Shown one piece after another: positions 1-8,289 of a DNA stretch of 27,235 nt (positions are counted from its first letter, which is position 1; every line of letters begins with the position of its first letter). Both the position numbers and the translations under genes were made by a program. The notes beneath the pieces are model-generated. The model saw only the letters and a program-made list of their open reading frames with translations, did not search any database and was not told the origin of the DNA. The stretch comes from Seminavis robusta (Eukaryota > Bacillariophyta > Bacillariophyceae > Naviculales > Naviculaceae). The stretch covers positions 1-27,235 of the forward strand of contig CAICTM010001543.1 of assembly GCA_903772945.1 (NCBI GenBank), given 5' to 3'.

Positions 1-1857
1 GAGTACGATTAAAGGAGTTGCTTCGGAGTGAGGTGACAGCTTCGATGTGGATAGTATTCCATGTTCAGGTCTAGACTAATAGCGTATTGAATCCGTCTGG
101 TTTCAAAGCATGTCCTGTATTTTTGGGATAGGATAAGGTGTTCCTGCTTAATCCTTTTGTTCATGTTCCCGGGAAATCATAGATTAATCGTACAGATCCG
201 TCTTTCTTGGGAATGATTGAAAATTGTTGTGCCGCCCACTCGGTAACGGTTTTACCTTCTTGAGTACTCCCTGCCTCGCAGAGACGATTCAACCTCCATC
301 TTAAGAATGTATGGTATGGACCCGTGGAATAGGAGCCCTTTGCAATGATAGGGATTTAGCATTCAGGAAATTCTACTTCGTAGTCGTCCATCTGCCACTT
401 TCCCAAGTACCATCGAATAGGTCAAGTACTTCGTCAGTTAAGGATGAAGCTGTTCCTTCTCATTCCGTGTTTAACTAGAATCTTACTTTGGCAGACCTGC
501 TTAATGTCAGTTGTTCGTATGATCGCATCAAGAATTTCTTGAGACGTCTGCACTGTCATCGAATAGCGCGTAGGATCAGGAATAAAAAGTTTTCTTCTTC
601 ATTGTTGTCATGTCTTTCATAGAAATAGAGCGCCGTCCCAATTCCACTGACATGGTAATGAAATCGAACTTGAAACCTATAGTCAGAGAGAATATCTCGA
701 ACCTAATGTCATGTCATACGCCCCCAAACTGCTTTCTGTGACGTGTAAGTCCATCTGATAATTCTATCTTCGTGGAATTCAGGAATCATGAATGCACCTT
801 TGCACTTCGTGCTGGTGTTTAATTTCCTGCAGGGGTAGTCCACATTCTGTTGGACGCCCCCAAGATCCTTCAGTACGTATTTCTAGCATGAGTTAGCAAT
901 CAAGGTCCCGGATGCTCTGTATCCAGCAAGCAACGGAGTGTAACGGGTTTGTTCCCTTTTTCTCGCTTGTTTAAATCTAACATAACGATGGGTTTGAGTC
1001 TCTTGTCTTGCGACGTTTTAACGAGTGGTTGCCACGGAAGGTTAACGATGCTAAATAGATCATCGAGTCAGGTTGAGCAGCTCTAGCATAATCTAATTAC
1101 GTAGTTTCATCAGTTGCAAACAATTCTTGTTTACTATAGTTAGTGAGATATCTTTTCACTTTGTATGAGAAATCGGAACAGGGTTCGGTTGAGTCATCAT
1201 CTGGCCTAATCCTCAGATAGAATTTCTCCATCCAAGTATTGAAATATAGGGACGTTGTCCCATTGTCAGAGTCTCTGATTGCGCTTGCAACAGTTGCGAA
1301 TTTGCAAGTGTGTCACGAGTATCGTCGTCTCGGTTCTTCGTCATTTCGACGAGAGAAGAATGGTTTGTCACTCAACTGTTTTTCAAAGTTGCGGAACGCA
1401 TGCTTTCCTTGAGCCATCTTCATGGTGAAGGAATAGGTTGAGGGTAGCTGAACGCTATTGTGTTTTTAACAAAATGCACTACGCTAAAAGCTAGTGTAAA
1501 GTCTTTCGATGTTTTGAAGTTTGAGAGAATGAATTATGAGAGAGAGATTAGAAAGCTATGAAAACTAATCAACGAGAGAGATCATCATCAAAGGATCGTA
1601 GATTCTGGCTTCCCGCGGGAGACTATAAAGTGTGATAGAGTAGGTTGTGGTAGTAAGTCCTACGTCTCTCCACGATCCTAAACGGAACGCGTGGAAGGTT
1701 TGTCTAGCCTGGATCTAGAACGTGGGTACTCCACGCTGGCTAAATATCTAGAGCGATGTTTCATCATCAACCTAGTATGACTAGCGCGGTCATTGAGAAC
1801 CCTGTCTCAAATGACTATTCACGAGAGACTCAGTCATGAGTCGAACTCAAACCCTAT
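1..1857 (-). mobile_element. Decayed Ty3/gypsy-type retrotransposon, protease and reverse-transcriptase remnants (continues past left edge)
   Basis: No long ORF survives, but conserved pol blocks can be read on the minus strand in shifting frames. At 173-241 a frame reads EWAAQQFSIIPKKDGSVRLI, the Ty3/gypsy RT entry motif. At 51-77 another frame reads SLDLNMEYY, matching the LDLxxGYY block of gypsy RT, and PKIQDML lies between them in a third frame. At 898-929 the aspartic-protease core is visible: LRCLLDT and ASGTLI are in different frames, separated by an apparent one-base loss at the DTG triad. At 701-745 HVTESSLGAYDMTLG and at 642-677 GFKFDF fit the protease C-terminal part. The order protease then RT (high to low coordinates) is that of a minus-strand element. 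The element is inactive. No LTR pair can be delimited because the left end lies outside the window. Confidence 0.8.
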
Positions 1858-2439
1858 CTAGGATCGATCGCGAATAAGGCTAAGAGCCGTGTATTGCATT
1901 TGGATCTCGTAAATAAGCCAGAGGGGCACCGCAAAGCCTCGCTTGACATTCAGAACATTGTCAATAGACTCCAGAACTCGTCGGACATCTTCGACCTTCA
2001 AGAGTTGGGGAGGATCCGCAACATCGATCTCTTCTCGTTCGGACTCGTATAAAGCCCAAACTCTATTCAATCTCGCCAAACTGGCTTGGTTGGGAGTGAA
2101 CTCACGCTGGATTCGTGTCATATGAAACTTGTAGAACCGTAGTTGTCTGAGTCGCTTCTCAAAGACAAATCCCAGCTGTCGTCCACGGTTGGGAACTTCT
2201 CTGGGCTGAACTGCTGCGGCAGCTTCGGCAGTGGCTGCAGCCGCAATGGCTGGATTGGGAATGGTACCACCTGGTTTCCTCACGTTCTCGCAGATGCTCT
2301 TGATATCAGCATCGGTAAAGGTATCGAGTGAAACGAAGGCATCCAATCCTTGATCATTCAATGCTGTCCTCGTGGCTAATTCGGCAATACCGATGGTATT
2401 CTGTAGATAGTTGTTCATGGCTGCAAGATTGCCTGCCAT
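1858..2439 (-). CDS. Gag-like protein of a diatom LTR retrotransposon (degraded)
   Basis: A 193-aa ORF from the first ATG (2437-2439); an in-frame TTG lies 12 nt upstream, just after a stop. The N-terminal part contains LNDQGLDAFVSL and KSICENVRKPGGTIPNP, followed by an Ala-rich linker and a helical basic block (FEKRLRQLRFYKFHMTRIQR). I recognise this arrangement as the N-terminal gag region of diatom LTR retrotransposons; it would form the capsid-like particle. It lies upstream, in element orientation, of the protease and RT relics, so it probably belongs to the same element. The end is frameshifted: near 1930 the frame in use reads AVPLWLIYEIQ, while the neighbouring frame reads GAPLAYLRDPN, which resembles the expected continuation. 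The ORF is therefore a truncated remnant, not a working gene. Confidence 0.65.
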   Translation of the reverse strand: MAGNLAAMNNYLQNTIGIAELATRTALNDQGLDAFVSLDTFTDADIKSICENVRKPGGTIPNPAIAAAATAEAAAAVQPREVPNRGRQLGFVFEKRLRQLRFYKFHMTRIQREFTPNQASLARLNRVWALYESEREEIDVADPPQLLKVEDVRRVLESIDNVLNVKRGFAVPLWLIYEIQMQYTALSLIRDRS

Positions 2440-2459
2440 ATTCGCCTCCAATTACTTCT

Positions 2460-3350
2460 TCTCTTGCGGTATCACTTGGATGAGCAACAGTTGTTGGGTC
2501 TTCTTCTCTGCTCCTATTCCAACAGCAAACTGTACACACCCAGACAAGTAAGGCTGTATTCCACGGAATGAGCTCTGCACACCCAGTCTGTGGCAGTCTA
2601 GGCCAAAACTCTTGGATCAGGCGTCCCCTCTCCTTTGGCTCAATCGATTTCTTTGGTGACAATGAGGCAGGAATTGATCCAGACTGGAGGGATCAATATT
2701 CCAAGTCCAAACCTCTGCTTCCCACTTGGAAGTCTCTATCTCTCGCTCCACTTGAGAGAGCCCCTTCTTCTTGAGAGGTCTTCTGTTGCTATGCCGCTTG
2801 GAGGTCTTCTCTTCTTCTTCTCTTCGTCGTTCGAACTGTAGCTCCAAAACGGTAGCTTCGAATCGGCGACAATGGCGCTGCTTCGAATGAACGAACGGTA
2901 TCTTCACGTCGAACGTCGAACGGTAGCGTCGAACGGTAGCGTCGACAATGGCGTTCGAACGATTAACGAACTCCTTCTTCTTCTTCTCTATCTTCTCGAC
3001 AATGGCGCTCGTCGAACGGTAGTTGTTCGAACGGCCGAAAGGTAGCTTCGACAGTGGCGTTCGAATGAGCGAACGGCGCTGTGGTAGTAGCTTCCGTAGT
3101 AGCTTCCGCGCCTCGAACGAACGGTAGCTCTTCTTCTTGTGCTTGTCGAACGGCCGACAATGAGGTACGACCGCTTCGTTGCTTCGTTGCTTCGATAGAT
3201 CACAAGCTACCACGCCTGATAAGCCGAAAAAGGCTGATGGTGGTGGTGTTGATAAAGAGGTTGCTATAGTGTTGTGTGTGTTTACTACTTGGTTGTTGTG
3301 GTTGATTTCTAGTAATCTGGTAACTGGATAGTCATAAATCGCTACCACAG
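2460..3350. repeat. Repeat-rich tract with degenerate CGAACGGTAGC units, possible retrotransposon leader or LTR remnant
   Basis: Between about 2840 and 3160 the 11-mer CGAACGGTAGC and close variants recur (near 2890, 2918, 2930, 3014, 3116), along with CGAACGGC variants (near 3027, 3070, 3149). They are interleaved with several GACAATGGCG units and CTTCTTCTTCT runs. A 243-codon minus-strand ORF (2617-3348) crosses it but is Arg/Ser-rich low complexity created by the repeat, so I do not call it a gene. The position upstream of the gag-like ORF suggests leader or LTR sequence of the same element, but no TG...CA boundaries or primer-binding site could be fixed. Confidence 0.45.
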
Positions 3351-3455
3351 GTCATTTTCGTACTTACCGGTAGAGACCCCACAGCCAAAGCCATGGCGCC
3401 AACTACTGTACTCGTAACTGTGACTGACCGTGAATGAAAGAAAAAAAGACATGTG

Positions 3456-3469
3456 GGTACACGTGTACC
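3456..3469. promoter_or_regulatory. Perfect 14-bp palindrome with CACGTG core
   Basis: GGTACACGTGTACC is a perfect inverted repeat centred on a CACGTG G-box/E-box core, the type of site bound by bHLH or bZIP dimers. It lies about 265 bp upstream of the start of the secreted EF-hand-like gene. The core GTACACGTG recurs at 12330-12338 between the C11 peptidase and prefoldin genes. Binding is inferred only. The remaining DNA from 3351 to 3731 shows nothing else I can support. Confidence 0.35.
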
Positions 3470-3731
3470 ACCTGGTAACCCGCCCCCCAGTCTGGCGACC
3501 AGTGACTCGAGTCGAGTCGCGAGTGGAAGGTTTGCAAGTTTTGAAGGCTCGAGATGCACACTGGTTGCTTTTGTTCACTTCCCTGTGTCATTGGGATAAC
3601 TGGAAGTCTCCCAGAGGACAGGGAACAATTCAACACCCGTGAACACATGCCGCCTTTAGTCCGCATTGCAAGGTGACAGTACTTCATCATTGCAGCAAAC
3701 ATTTGCTTTGTTATTCAAAAAAGAATGAACC

Positions 3732-5061
3732 ATGATGAAGCTTCTGGCAACAACATTCTTCTTGGCCGTCCAGGTTTATGCTCAGCCAGGTCCCAAGACA
3801 GAAAGTCAAAAGAAGCAAGAACGGTTCTACATGTGCATTCGATCTATTGAGAAGGCAAACAAAGATGGTAACGACTTGCTCACAAGGTCCGAGTACCAGC
3901 CCTTTATCAAACAACTATCAGTGGAAATGTTTGATGACTCCATCTTGTACGACGATGAACTTCCGAGGGACCTTGGACAACTATATAAGTATCTCATATT
4001 GGAAAGTGGAGCTGGAGAAGATGATAATGCAATCAACATATATGGTGCTTCAACCATGAAACTTGCTTTCATCAGTCAAGATCGAACTAATCAGCTAAAA
4101 ACTGTTTGTCAGATCGTAATGAAAGGTACGGTGGGCAAACATGCAGAAAGAACATCGCAAAATCTTGATAGACTGTTTGCATTACATTGTCGTAACGATG
4201 ACTAAGTCAAATTGATCTCTTATTTTGACTTGCTGGCGAAGGGTTGGCAAAGCTGGGACCTCAAACTCATGCTGTAAGTACCTTACTGAACAAAGCCGTG
4301 TGGACGTTGTCTTTGGTTGCACAACATGGACTGACGACAGCAATCAATCTGCTACACTGAACAAAAACTGCCAGCCCGTTCAAATGGCGGTGGAGTTTCT
4401 CACAGAGGAAGAGTCTGAAGAAGAGGAAGAAGATGACAGTTCAGAAGAGGAAGAAGATGACAGCTCAGTAGAAGAGGAAGAAGACGACATGGACACTGCA
4501 ATGGTATCTGTGCATTCCTCATTCGTTCTATACAACAATCAGAGTCTCGCAGAAGATGACTTGGATATCGGACAAGATAGTGTTCTTTATGCATCCTTTG
4601 TCGACTTTGTCCGTGATCTCATGGACACTGTTTGTGACATTGGAATCCCTTGCCCTGAAAACAAAACTCAGTCTTGGAACTCCACTCACAGCCGTCGCCT
4701 CTGCGGAGACTGGGATCGTTTGCGCCGCAAACTCTGCGGTGGATTGGATCGTCGAAGACTTGGTGGCATCATTGACAGTGCCGATCTCTACGAAGTCAAA
4801 GTCATGGAATGTCCAGACGAGTACAAACAAAATGGCGATCATGAAGACTTCCCACAATGCCACACAATCTATTCTCTCTACGATGTTCTCGTTGAAAAGC
4901 CAACGGATGTGGAGTTCAAAGCTGTAGAAGAAAACTACTTGGCAGTGACAGATCAGGGCATTGCGGATGGAATGCTTCAAGATAGCTTGCAGCAGATTGA
5001 TCCCAACACTCCTTTCCAGGTTATTGGACCTGGCAAGAACCGCCACCCCAAGGAAGCATGA
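3732..5061 (+). CDS. Secreted EF-hand-like diatom protein, two blocks (probably spliced, or frameshifted)
   Basis: The first block (3732-4205) starts MMKLLATTFFLAVQVYAQ, a clear signal peptide, and carries one EF-hand-like loop, NKDGNDLLTRSE, with plausible ligands at loop positions 1, 3, 5 and 12, followed by an INIYGA motif. It stops at 4203-4205. The second block (frame of 4225-5061, first ATG 4384) has Cys-rich sequence, a Glu/Asp tract, and a SFVLYNNQSLAEDDL block. In secreted diatom proteins I recall, EF-hand-like and SFV.yN..gl..dDL blocks occur in one chain, and the second block has no signal peptide of its own, so I treat them as one locus. One phase-compatible splice is donor GTACGG at 4126 to AAG acceptor at 4252 (127-nt intron), giving 400 aa; the acceptor is weak. 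Alternatives are a disabling frameshift or two genes. Role unknown, presumably extracellular and Ca-binding. Confidence 0.6.
4420..4488 (+). repeat. 24-nt tandem repeat encoding EEEEDDSS
   Basis: Two almost identical 24-nt units (4420-4443 and 4444-4467) are followed by GTA and a shortened 18-nt third unit (4471-4488). They encode an acidic Glu/Asp/Ser tract in the secreted EF-hand-like locus. Units differ mainly at third codon positions (AGT/AGC, GAT/GAC), suggesting recent duplication kept in frame. Confidence 0.8.
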
Positions 5062-5268
5062 ATCGCGTTTTCAGAATGGAATCAACCAGGCCACAAACTA
5101 GCTCTAGGCCTGATGCAGACTAAGAAATGCTTGGATTTTCAGGCTTCGAATTATTAGTAGACTATGCAGGTTTAAAAGTATAGAACAAAAAGCAAAGAAT
5201 GGGACATCCTCCTTTTTTCACTTTTGCTCTTTGCGGCCTCAACTGACTGAAAGTAAAATGATGGCGGA

Positions 5269-5781
5269 TTAAGGGGTATGGCTCGTCAAGGTACCAGCCT
5301 TCGTGGCTAAATTGACGTTGTAGGTTACCTTGACCTCTTCAAAGTCCACCAGCATAGTTTCAGCATACATCCCAATCTCCACACAAAACGACACAGTTGC
5401 GGTGTTTCCGCTCGCCGCTGTGTAGATGTGATAGTTTTGACTGATCCCTTCCAGAAAACTGAAGGATATAGTGTTTCCAGCGCCAGGATTGTTTACAACT
5501 CCTGAAGTATTTGATTGAATTCCAGGCACCGATGAGCCAGGAAAGAGGTAGCCAACCTCAGCGCGCTGAGGGGATTCATTTCGGCACAGGTCCGCCACTC
5601 GAATCTTGATGTTTGGTTTCGAACCTCCTCCTTCTCCCGTGTCGAACGAAATACTCTGTCCTGAAACTCCTGTGACTGTCACGCTGAAGTCAGGAAGCTG
5701 TAGCTCGCGATCAACTCCAGCAGCCGACACGGAGCATACCGCCGAAGCGAAAAGAAGCGAGAGGCAATAGACGAGTTTCAT
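5269..5781 (-). CDS. Small secreted protein, diatom-restricted family of unknown function
   Basis: 170 aa. The start is well supported: ACCATGA context and a classical signal peptide, MKLVYCLSLLFASAVCSVSA, with likely cleavage near residues 20-21. The mature part is Gly/Ser/Val-rich and looks beta-structured (DFSVTVTGVSGQSISFDTG, then TISFSFLEGISQNYHIYTAA). It has only two cysteines after the signal peptide (VADLCRN and VSFCVEIG). The C-terminal block VSFCVEIGMYAETMLVDFEEV followed by KVTYNVNL is a signature I associate with a family of short diatom secreted proteins. No catalytic motif is visible. It converges with the EF-hand-like locus, leaving 207 nt between stops with no other gene. Function unknown; an extracellular or wall-associated role is a guess. 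Confidence 0.85.
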   Translation of the reverse strand: MKLVYCLSLLFASAVCSVSAAGVDRELQLPDFSVTVTGVSGQSISFDTGEGGGSKPNIKIRVADLCRNESPQRAEVGYLFPGSSVPGIQSNTSGVVNNPGAGNTISFSFLEGISQNYHIYTAASGNTATVSFCVEIGMYAETMLVDFEEVKVTYNVNLATKAGTLTSHTP

Positions 5782-6139
5782 GGTCCCTTTTGTAGCAACT
5801 GGTCGAGGTAGCGTTTCGAGCGATGAGGAGGCGGTCGGCTAAGAAACCAAGATTGTGAGGCAAGCAAGAGAACAACCCCACGATGCGTGGTGTCGTCGTC
5901 GGATAAACCCTGCAATTCCCTACGACGGGAAGCATTGGTGTCATCTAAGTATGGCAAAAGATTCAGATAACTCAACTTGGAGGTCTAAGAAGTTGGATCA
6001 AAGAAAGAGTCAGGCCTCCCCAACAATTCATCGGTTCCGACAAGTGACTATGAGAGAACACAAAACCACACAATAGTGGTGATAAATAAAGACTAAATAG
6101 ATACGTTAAGGAGCGAGGGGGGCGAGGCTAGGCAAAGCA
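5782..6139. other. Gene-free stretch between the small secreted gene and the MULE
   Basis: This is the upstream region of the minus-strand secreted gene. It has short ORFs in several frames but none with a recognisable product, signal peptide or repeat. I see no RNA gene in it. Confidence 0.5.
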
Positions 6140-6149
6140 GTGGCTGCGG
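6140..6149 (+). repeat. Left target-site duplication of the MULE
   Basis: GTGGCTGCGG immediately precedes the left inverted repeat. The 10 bp just beyond the right repeat, 8184-8193, read GTGGCTGGTG, so 8 of 10 positions match, including the first seven. Mutator-like elements typically duplicate 8-11 bp. An adjoining G makes the boundary ambiguous by one base. Confidence 0.65.
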
Positions 6150-6194
6150 GGGTAGCGTGATTTGTCCCTCACAAATTTTCACTTAGGCTAAGTG
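6150..6194 (+). repeat. Left terminal inverted repeat of the MULE
   Basis: 45 bp, beginning GGGTAGCGTGATTTGTCCCT and ending in the first CACTTAGGCTAAGTG. It matches the reverse complement of 8140-8183 across its whole length apart from one extra C after CCCTCA. Confidence 0.9.
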
Positions 6195-6380
6195 ATTGAA
6201 TTTTCACTTAGGCTAAGTGATTCAGTTTGATTTACTTAGGCTAAGTGAGCCACTTAGCCTAAGTGAAATTCAGTCTTATTTGATTTACCAGGTAGTCAGT
6301 CACATTTGATTCACTTAGCCTAAGTGAATTACTTAGGCTAAGTGAATCACTTAGCCTAAGTGAATCACTTAGCCTAAGTG
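6180..6380. repeat. Left subterminal array of the CACTTAGSCTAAGTG palindrome (8 copies)
   Basis: Copies lie at 6180-6194, 6205-6219, 6234-6246, 6251-6265, 6312-6326, 6331-6343, 6348-6362 and 6366-6380. Each is a 13-15 bp palindrome around one central G or C; all share ACTTAGSCTAAGT. The first three carry central G on the plus strand; most later ones carry C. Spacing is irregular, from 17 to 61 bp. Confidence 0.92.
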
Positions 6381-6466
6381 ATGCTTTTCGTGGCAGCTTC
6401 TCAGCTCATAATCTGTCAGATTTCATTTTTTCAAAGGCACTGGGAAAACTCTGCCTCTGAGATATG

Positions 6467-7835
6467 TCAATATAAAAAGGCACCATACTCCTGCTGGTCC
6501 TCATCTGTAATGGTGACCTGATTCCCAGCAAGTGCTTTGGAGCTATGCAATGAGGGAATAGCCACACCAAAGGCATAACTGCAAGCCCAGCGACTTTCAG
6601 CTGGTAGGTAAATGCACGTATTTGGAAACGTTTTATTCCAAGAATCAATTGAGACGTACATAAGTAAAGGTCTCTTCTCGGCATTGGTACCGTGTGTAAC
6701 ATCAGCGGTAGCCACTTCAGGAAACATCTCAAATTTCCTTCTGGCGTTGTCCGTTGTGAAAGCCACAGCTAAGAGAATCTGCCCAGAACCGGTGATAGAA
6801 AGAGAATCCCTAACTGAGGCTGCGAATTGTTCAGCGGAATCAGCATCATCTTTAACGTCGTTTGGATTAACGTCAGTTGTTGTGACGACATTTTGACTTT
6901 TCCTTCTCTGCCGTATGGTAAGAAGGTTGGTGTCATAGTCGGCAAACAAAACAGTAAACGATACTGTAGGATCGTTTTCCAGGTTTTGTAGCAATCGATC
7001 GGCAGGGGTTTGTATGTAGTTGGGATCATAGTTTGTATCTTTTGCGAGTGCTTTGATATTCATCATCAAATCCTCATTTTTCTTGTTGAGATGTCGGAGC
7101 TGATAGCTTTCTAAATCAATGCCTGTACGACGTCGAATGATCCCTTTTGCTTGGGGGGGTCTAATGAATTCCTCTGCCATTTGTTGACTTAGTTCCAATG
7201 CATTTGATCCAATAGCAGTGGAAAGAACTCGAACTTGATCTGGAGAGTATTTCTGGTTGTGCCCAGCATGGTGTTTGCAACCACGTTGCAGCTTAGGAAG
7301 GTACCATCGATTATGCTGGGAAGACCAATAGACATTGAAATAGAAAGGACATTTCTCGTCGTCACCTTTGATGGGACGTGATGTTTTGTGAATCGTTCCT
7401 TCATCAACTTTCTTTTTGCTGCGTCGTGATTGCTTGGTGGAATTTTGAAACAGCAGCAATACCAGTAGACAAGTCTTTGTGGTATCTAAAACGAGCACAT
7501 ACAAATTTGGTGTCGTGGCGTTTTTTCTCATACCCTTTCATCACTATAAGGAATCCTTGCTCACGACATGCTTTGACAAAATGTGGGCCAAGCATAGTTT
7601 CGCGCCATATGCTTGAGTTTTGGTTGAATTCTTTGGGCAGCCAATAGACTGTGCTGTCGTCTGGGTTTTTTGGATTATTCACACCATAGCCAAGGGTGGA
7701 AGCCAGATTAATAGTATGAGTGGTGTCATCCTCCAGGGAAGTTGCAACCTGAATTCGAATCTCTGTTGTAACCCAATTAAACTCTTTCTTGTGAAGCTCT
7801 TTGAGCAGTGCACATGAAGCTGAAAGTGGGGGCAT
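6467..7835 (-). pseudogene. MULE transposase with FAR1-like DNA-binding domain, frameshifted and C-terminally truncated
   Basis: Two overlapping reading frames make one gene. The upstream frame (7404-7835) starts MPPLSASCALLKELHK and ends in a FAR1-type block with HDTKFVCARFRYHKD. The downstream frame (6467 to about 7450 in use) continues it with KCPFYFNVYW, RWYLP and CKHHAGHN, the C..C..H.H metal-binding half of FAR1 domains. The switch lies near 7425-7450, close to an A-rich run. The MULE transposase core follows: ADVTHGTN carries the first catalytic Asp, and NQVTITDEDQQEYG looks like the second. Translation then stops at 6467, and a neighbouring frame shows FPSAFEKMKSDR before the left arm begins. 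The region with the third acidic residue and the C-terminal part are absent. The protein would have cut and pasted the element. It is inactive unless a full-length copy elsewhere acts in trans. Confidence 0.8.
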
Positions 7836-7950
7836 GATGGGTGATAGTGTCTCCTTGTGTCTGTGTGTGTGCTTGCTGCAGGGACTTGTTGTCTTGTGCT
7901 GTTGAGGATACTTGAGACTTCTGCTGTTGAGGAGCTGCCTCGGAGAGCAT

Positions 7951-8154
7951 CACTAGCCTAAGTGTTTCGCTTAGCCTAAGTGAATTGATTAGTATGGCTT
8001 AGCCTAAGTTTTGCTTAGCTAAGGTTTGCTTAGCCTAAGTATTTGCTTAGCTAAGTGTATTGCTTAGCCTAAGTGTTTCGCTTAGCCTAAGTATATTGCT
8101 TAGGCTAAGTGTTTTACTTAGCCTAAGTTGATTTTCGGGCACTTAGCCTAAGTG
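7951..8154. repeat. Right subterminal array of degenerate CTTAGCCTAAG palindromes (about 11 copies)
   Basis: Repeats of GCTTAGCCTAAGT, ACTTAGCCTAAGT and the shortened GCTTAGCTAAG occur about every 15-25 bp. Only the outermost copy (8140-8154, inside the TIR) keeps the full 15-bp form seen throughout the left arm. Most have G in place of the leading A, which breaks the palindrome at its edge. Confidence 0.88.
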
Positions 8155-8183
8155 AAAATTTTGAGGGACAAATCACGCTACCC
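8140..8183 (-). repeat. Right terminal inverted repeat of the MULE
   Basis: 44 bp, the reverse complement of the left TIR except for one missing base. It ends in GCTACCC, followed directly by the putative target duplication GTGGCTGGTG. Confidence 0.9.
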
Positions 8184-8193
8184 GTGGCTGGTG
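8184..8193 (+). repeat. Right target-site duplication of the MULE
   Basis: GTGGCTGGTG follows the right TIR and matches the 10 bp before the left TIR at 8 positions. The two mismatches suggest insertion was not very recent. Confidence 0.6.
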
Positions 8194-8289
8194 TGGTGGG
8201 CATACGGGGAGAGCAATGAGGACGCGAGCAGGGCAAAACAAGGGGGGCAGGGAAGGGGGTGCATGGAGGAAAACCAGAAGGACAAGGGA

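Larger units (their letters stand above)
6150..8183 (-). mobile_element. Mutator-like (MULE) DNA transposon with palindrome-array arms
   Basis: The 2,034-bp element is bounded by terminal inverted repeats starting GGGTAGCGTGATTTGTCCCT (6150-6194 left, 8140-8183 right), identical except for one inserted base. Probable 10-bp target duplications flank it. Inside each TIR lies an array of the odd palindrome CACTTAGGCTAAGTG or its G/C-centre variant: eight copies at 6180-6380, about eleven more degenerate ones at 7951-8154. The interior holds a single minus-strand transposase relic with FAR1-like zinc-binding and MULE catalytic blocks. The reading frame is broken and its 3' part is missing, so the copy is probably non-autonomous, although its ends look usable. 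The palindromes are plausible transposase-binding sites, by analogy with subterminal repeats of plant DNA transposons. Confidence 0.85.

Noticed and set aside
1440..1857. LTR separating two different retrotransposons
   Set aside because: The AT-rich stretch could be an LTR, but no TG...CA ends, direct repeat partner or primer-binding site could be identified; gag, protease and RT are also collinear as one element.
2617..3348. 243-codon minus-strand ORF in the repeat tract
   Set aside because: The translation is Arg/Ser/Glu low complexity produced by short DNA repeats in all frames; no folded segment is visible.
4528..5046. 172-codon minus-strand ORF
   Set aside because: Antisense shadow of the second block of the EF-hand-like locus, with no motif of its own.
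5950..8193. CRISPR array from the regularly repeated CACTTAGGCTAAGTG units
   Set aside because: Repeats are short palindromes with very short irregular spacers, in the arms of a DNA transposon, in a eukaryotic genome; no cas gene is present.
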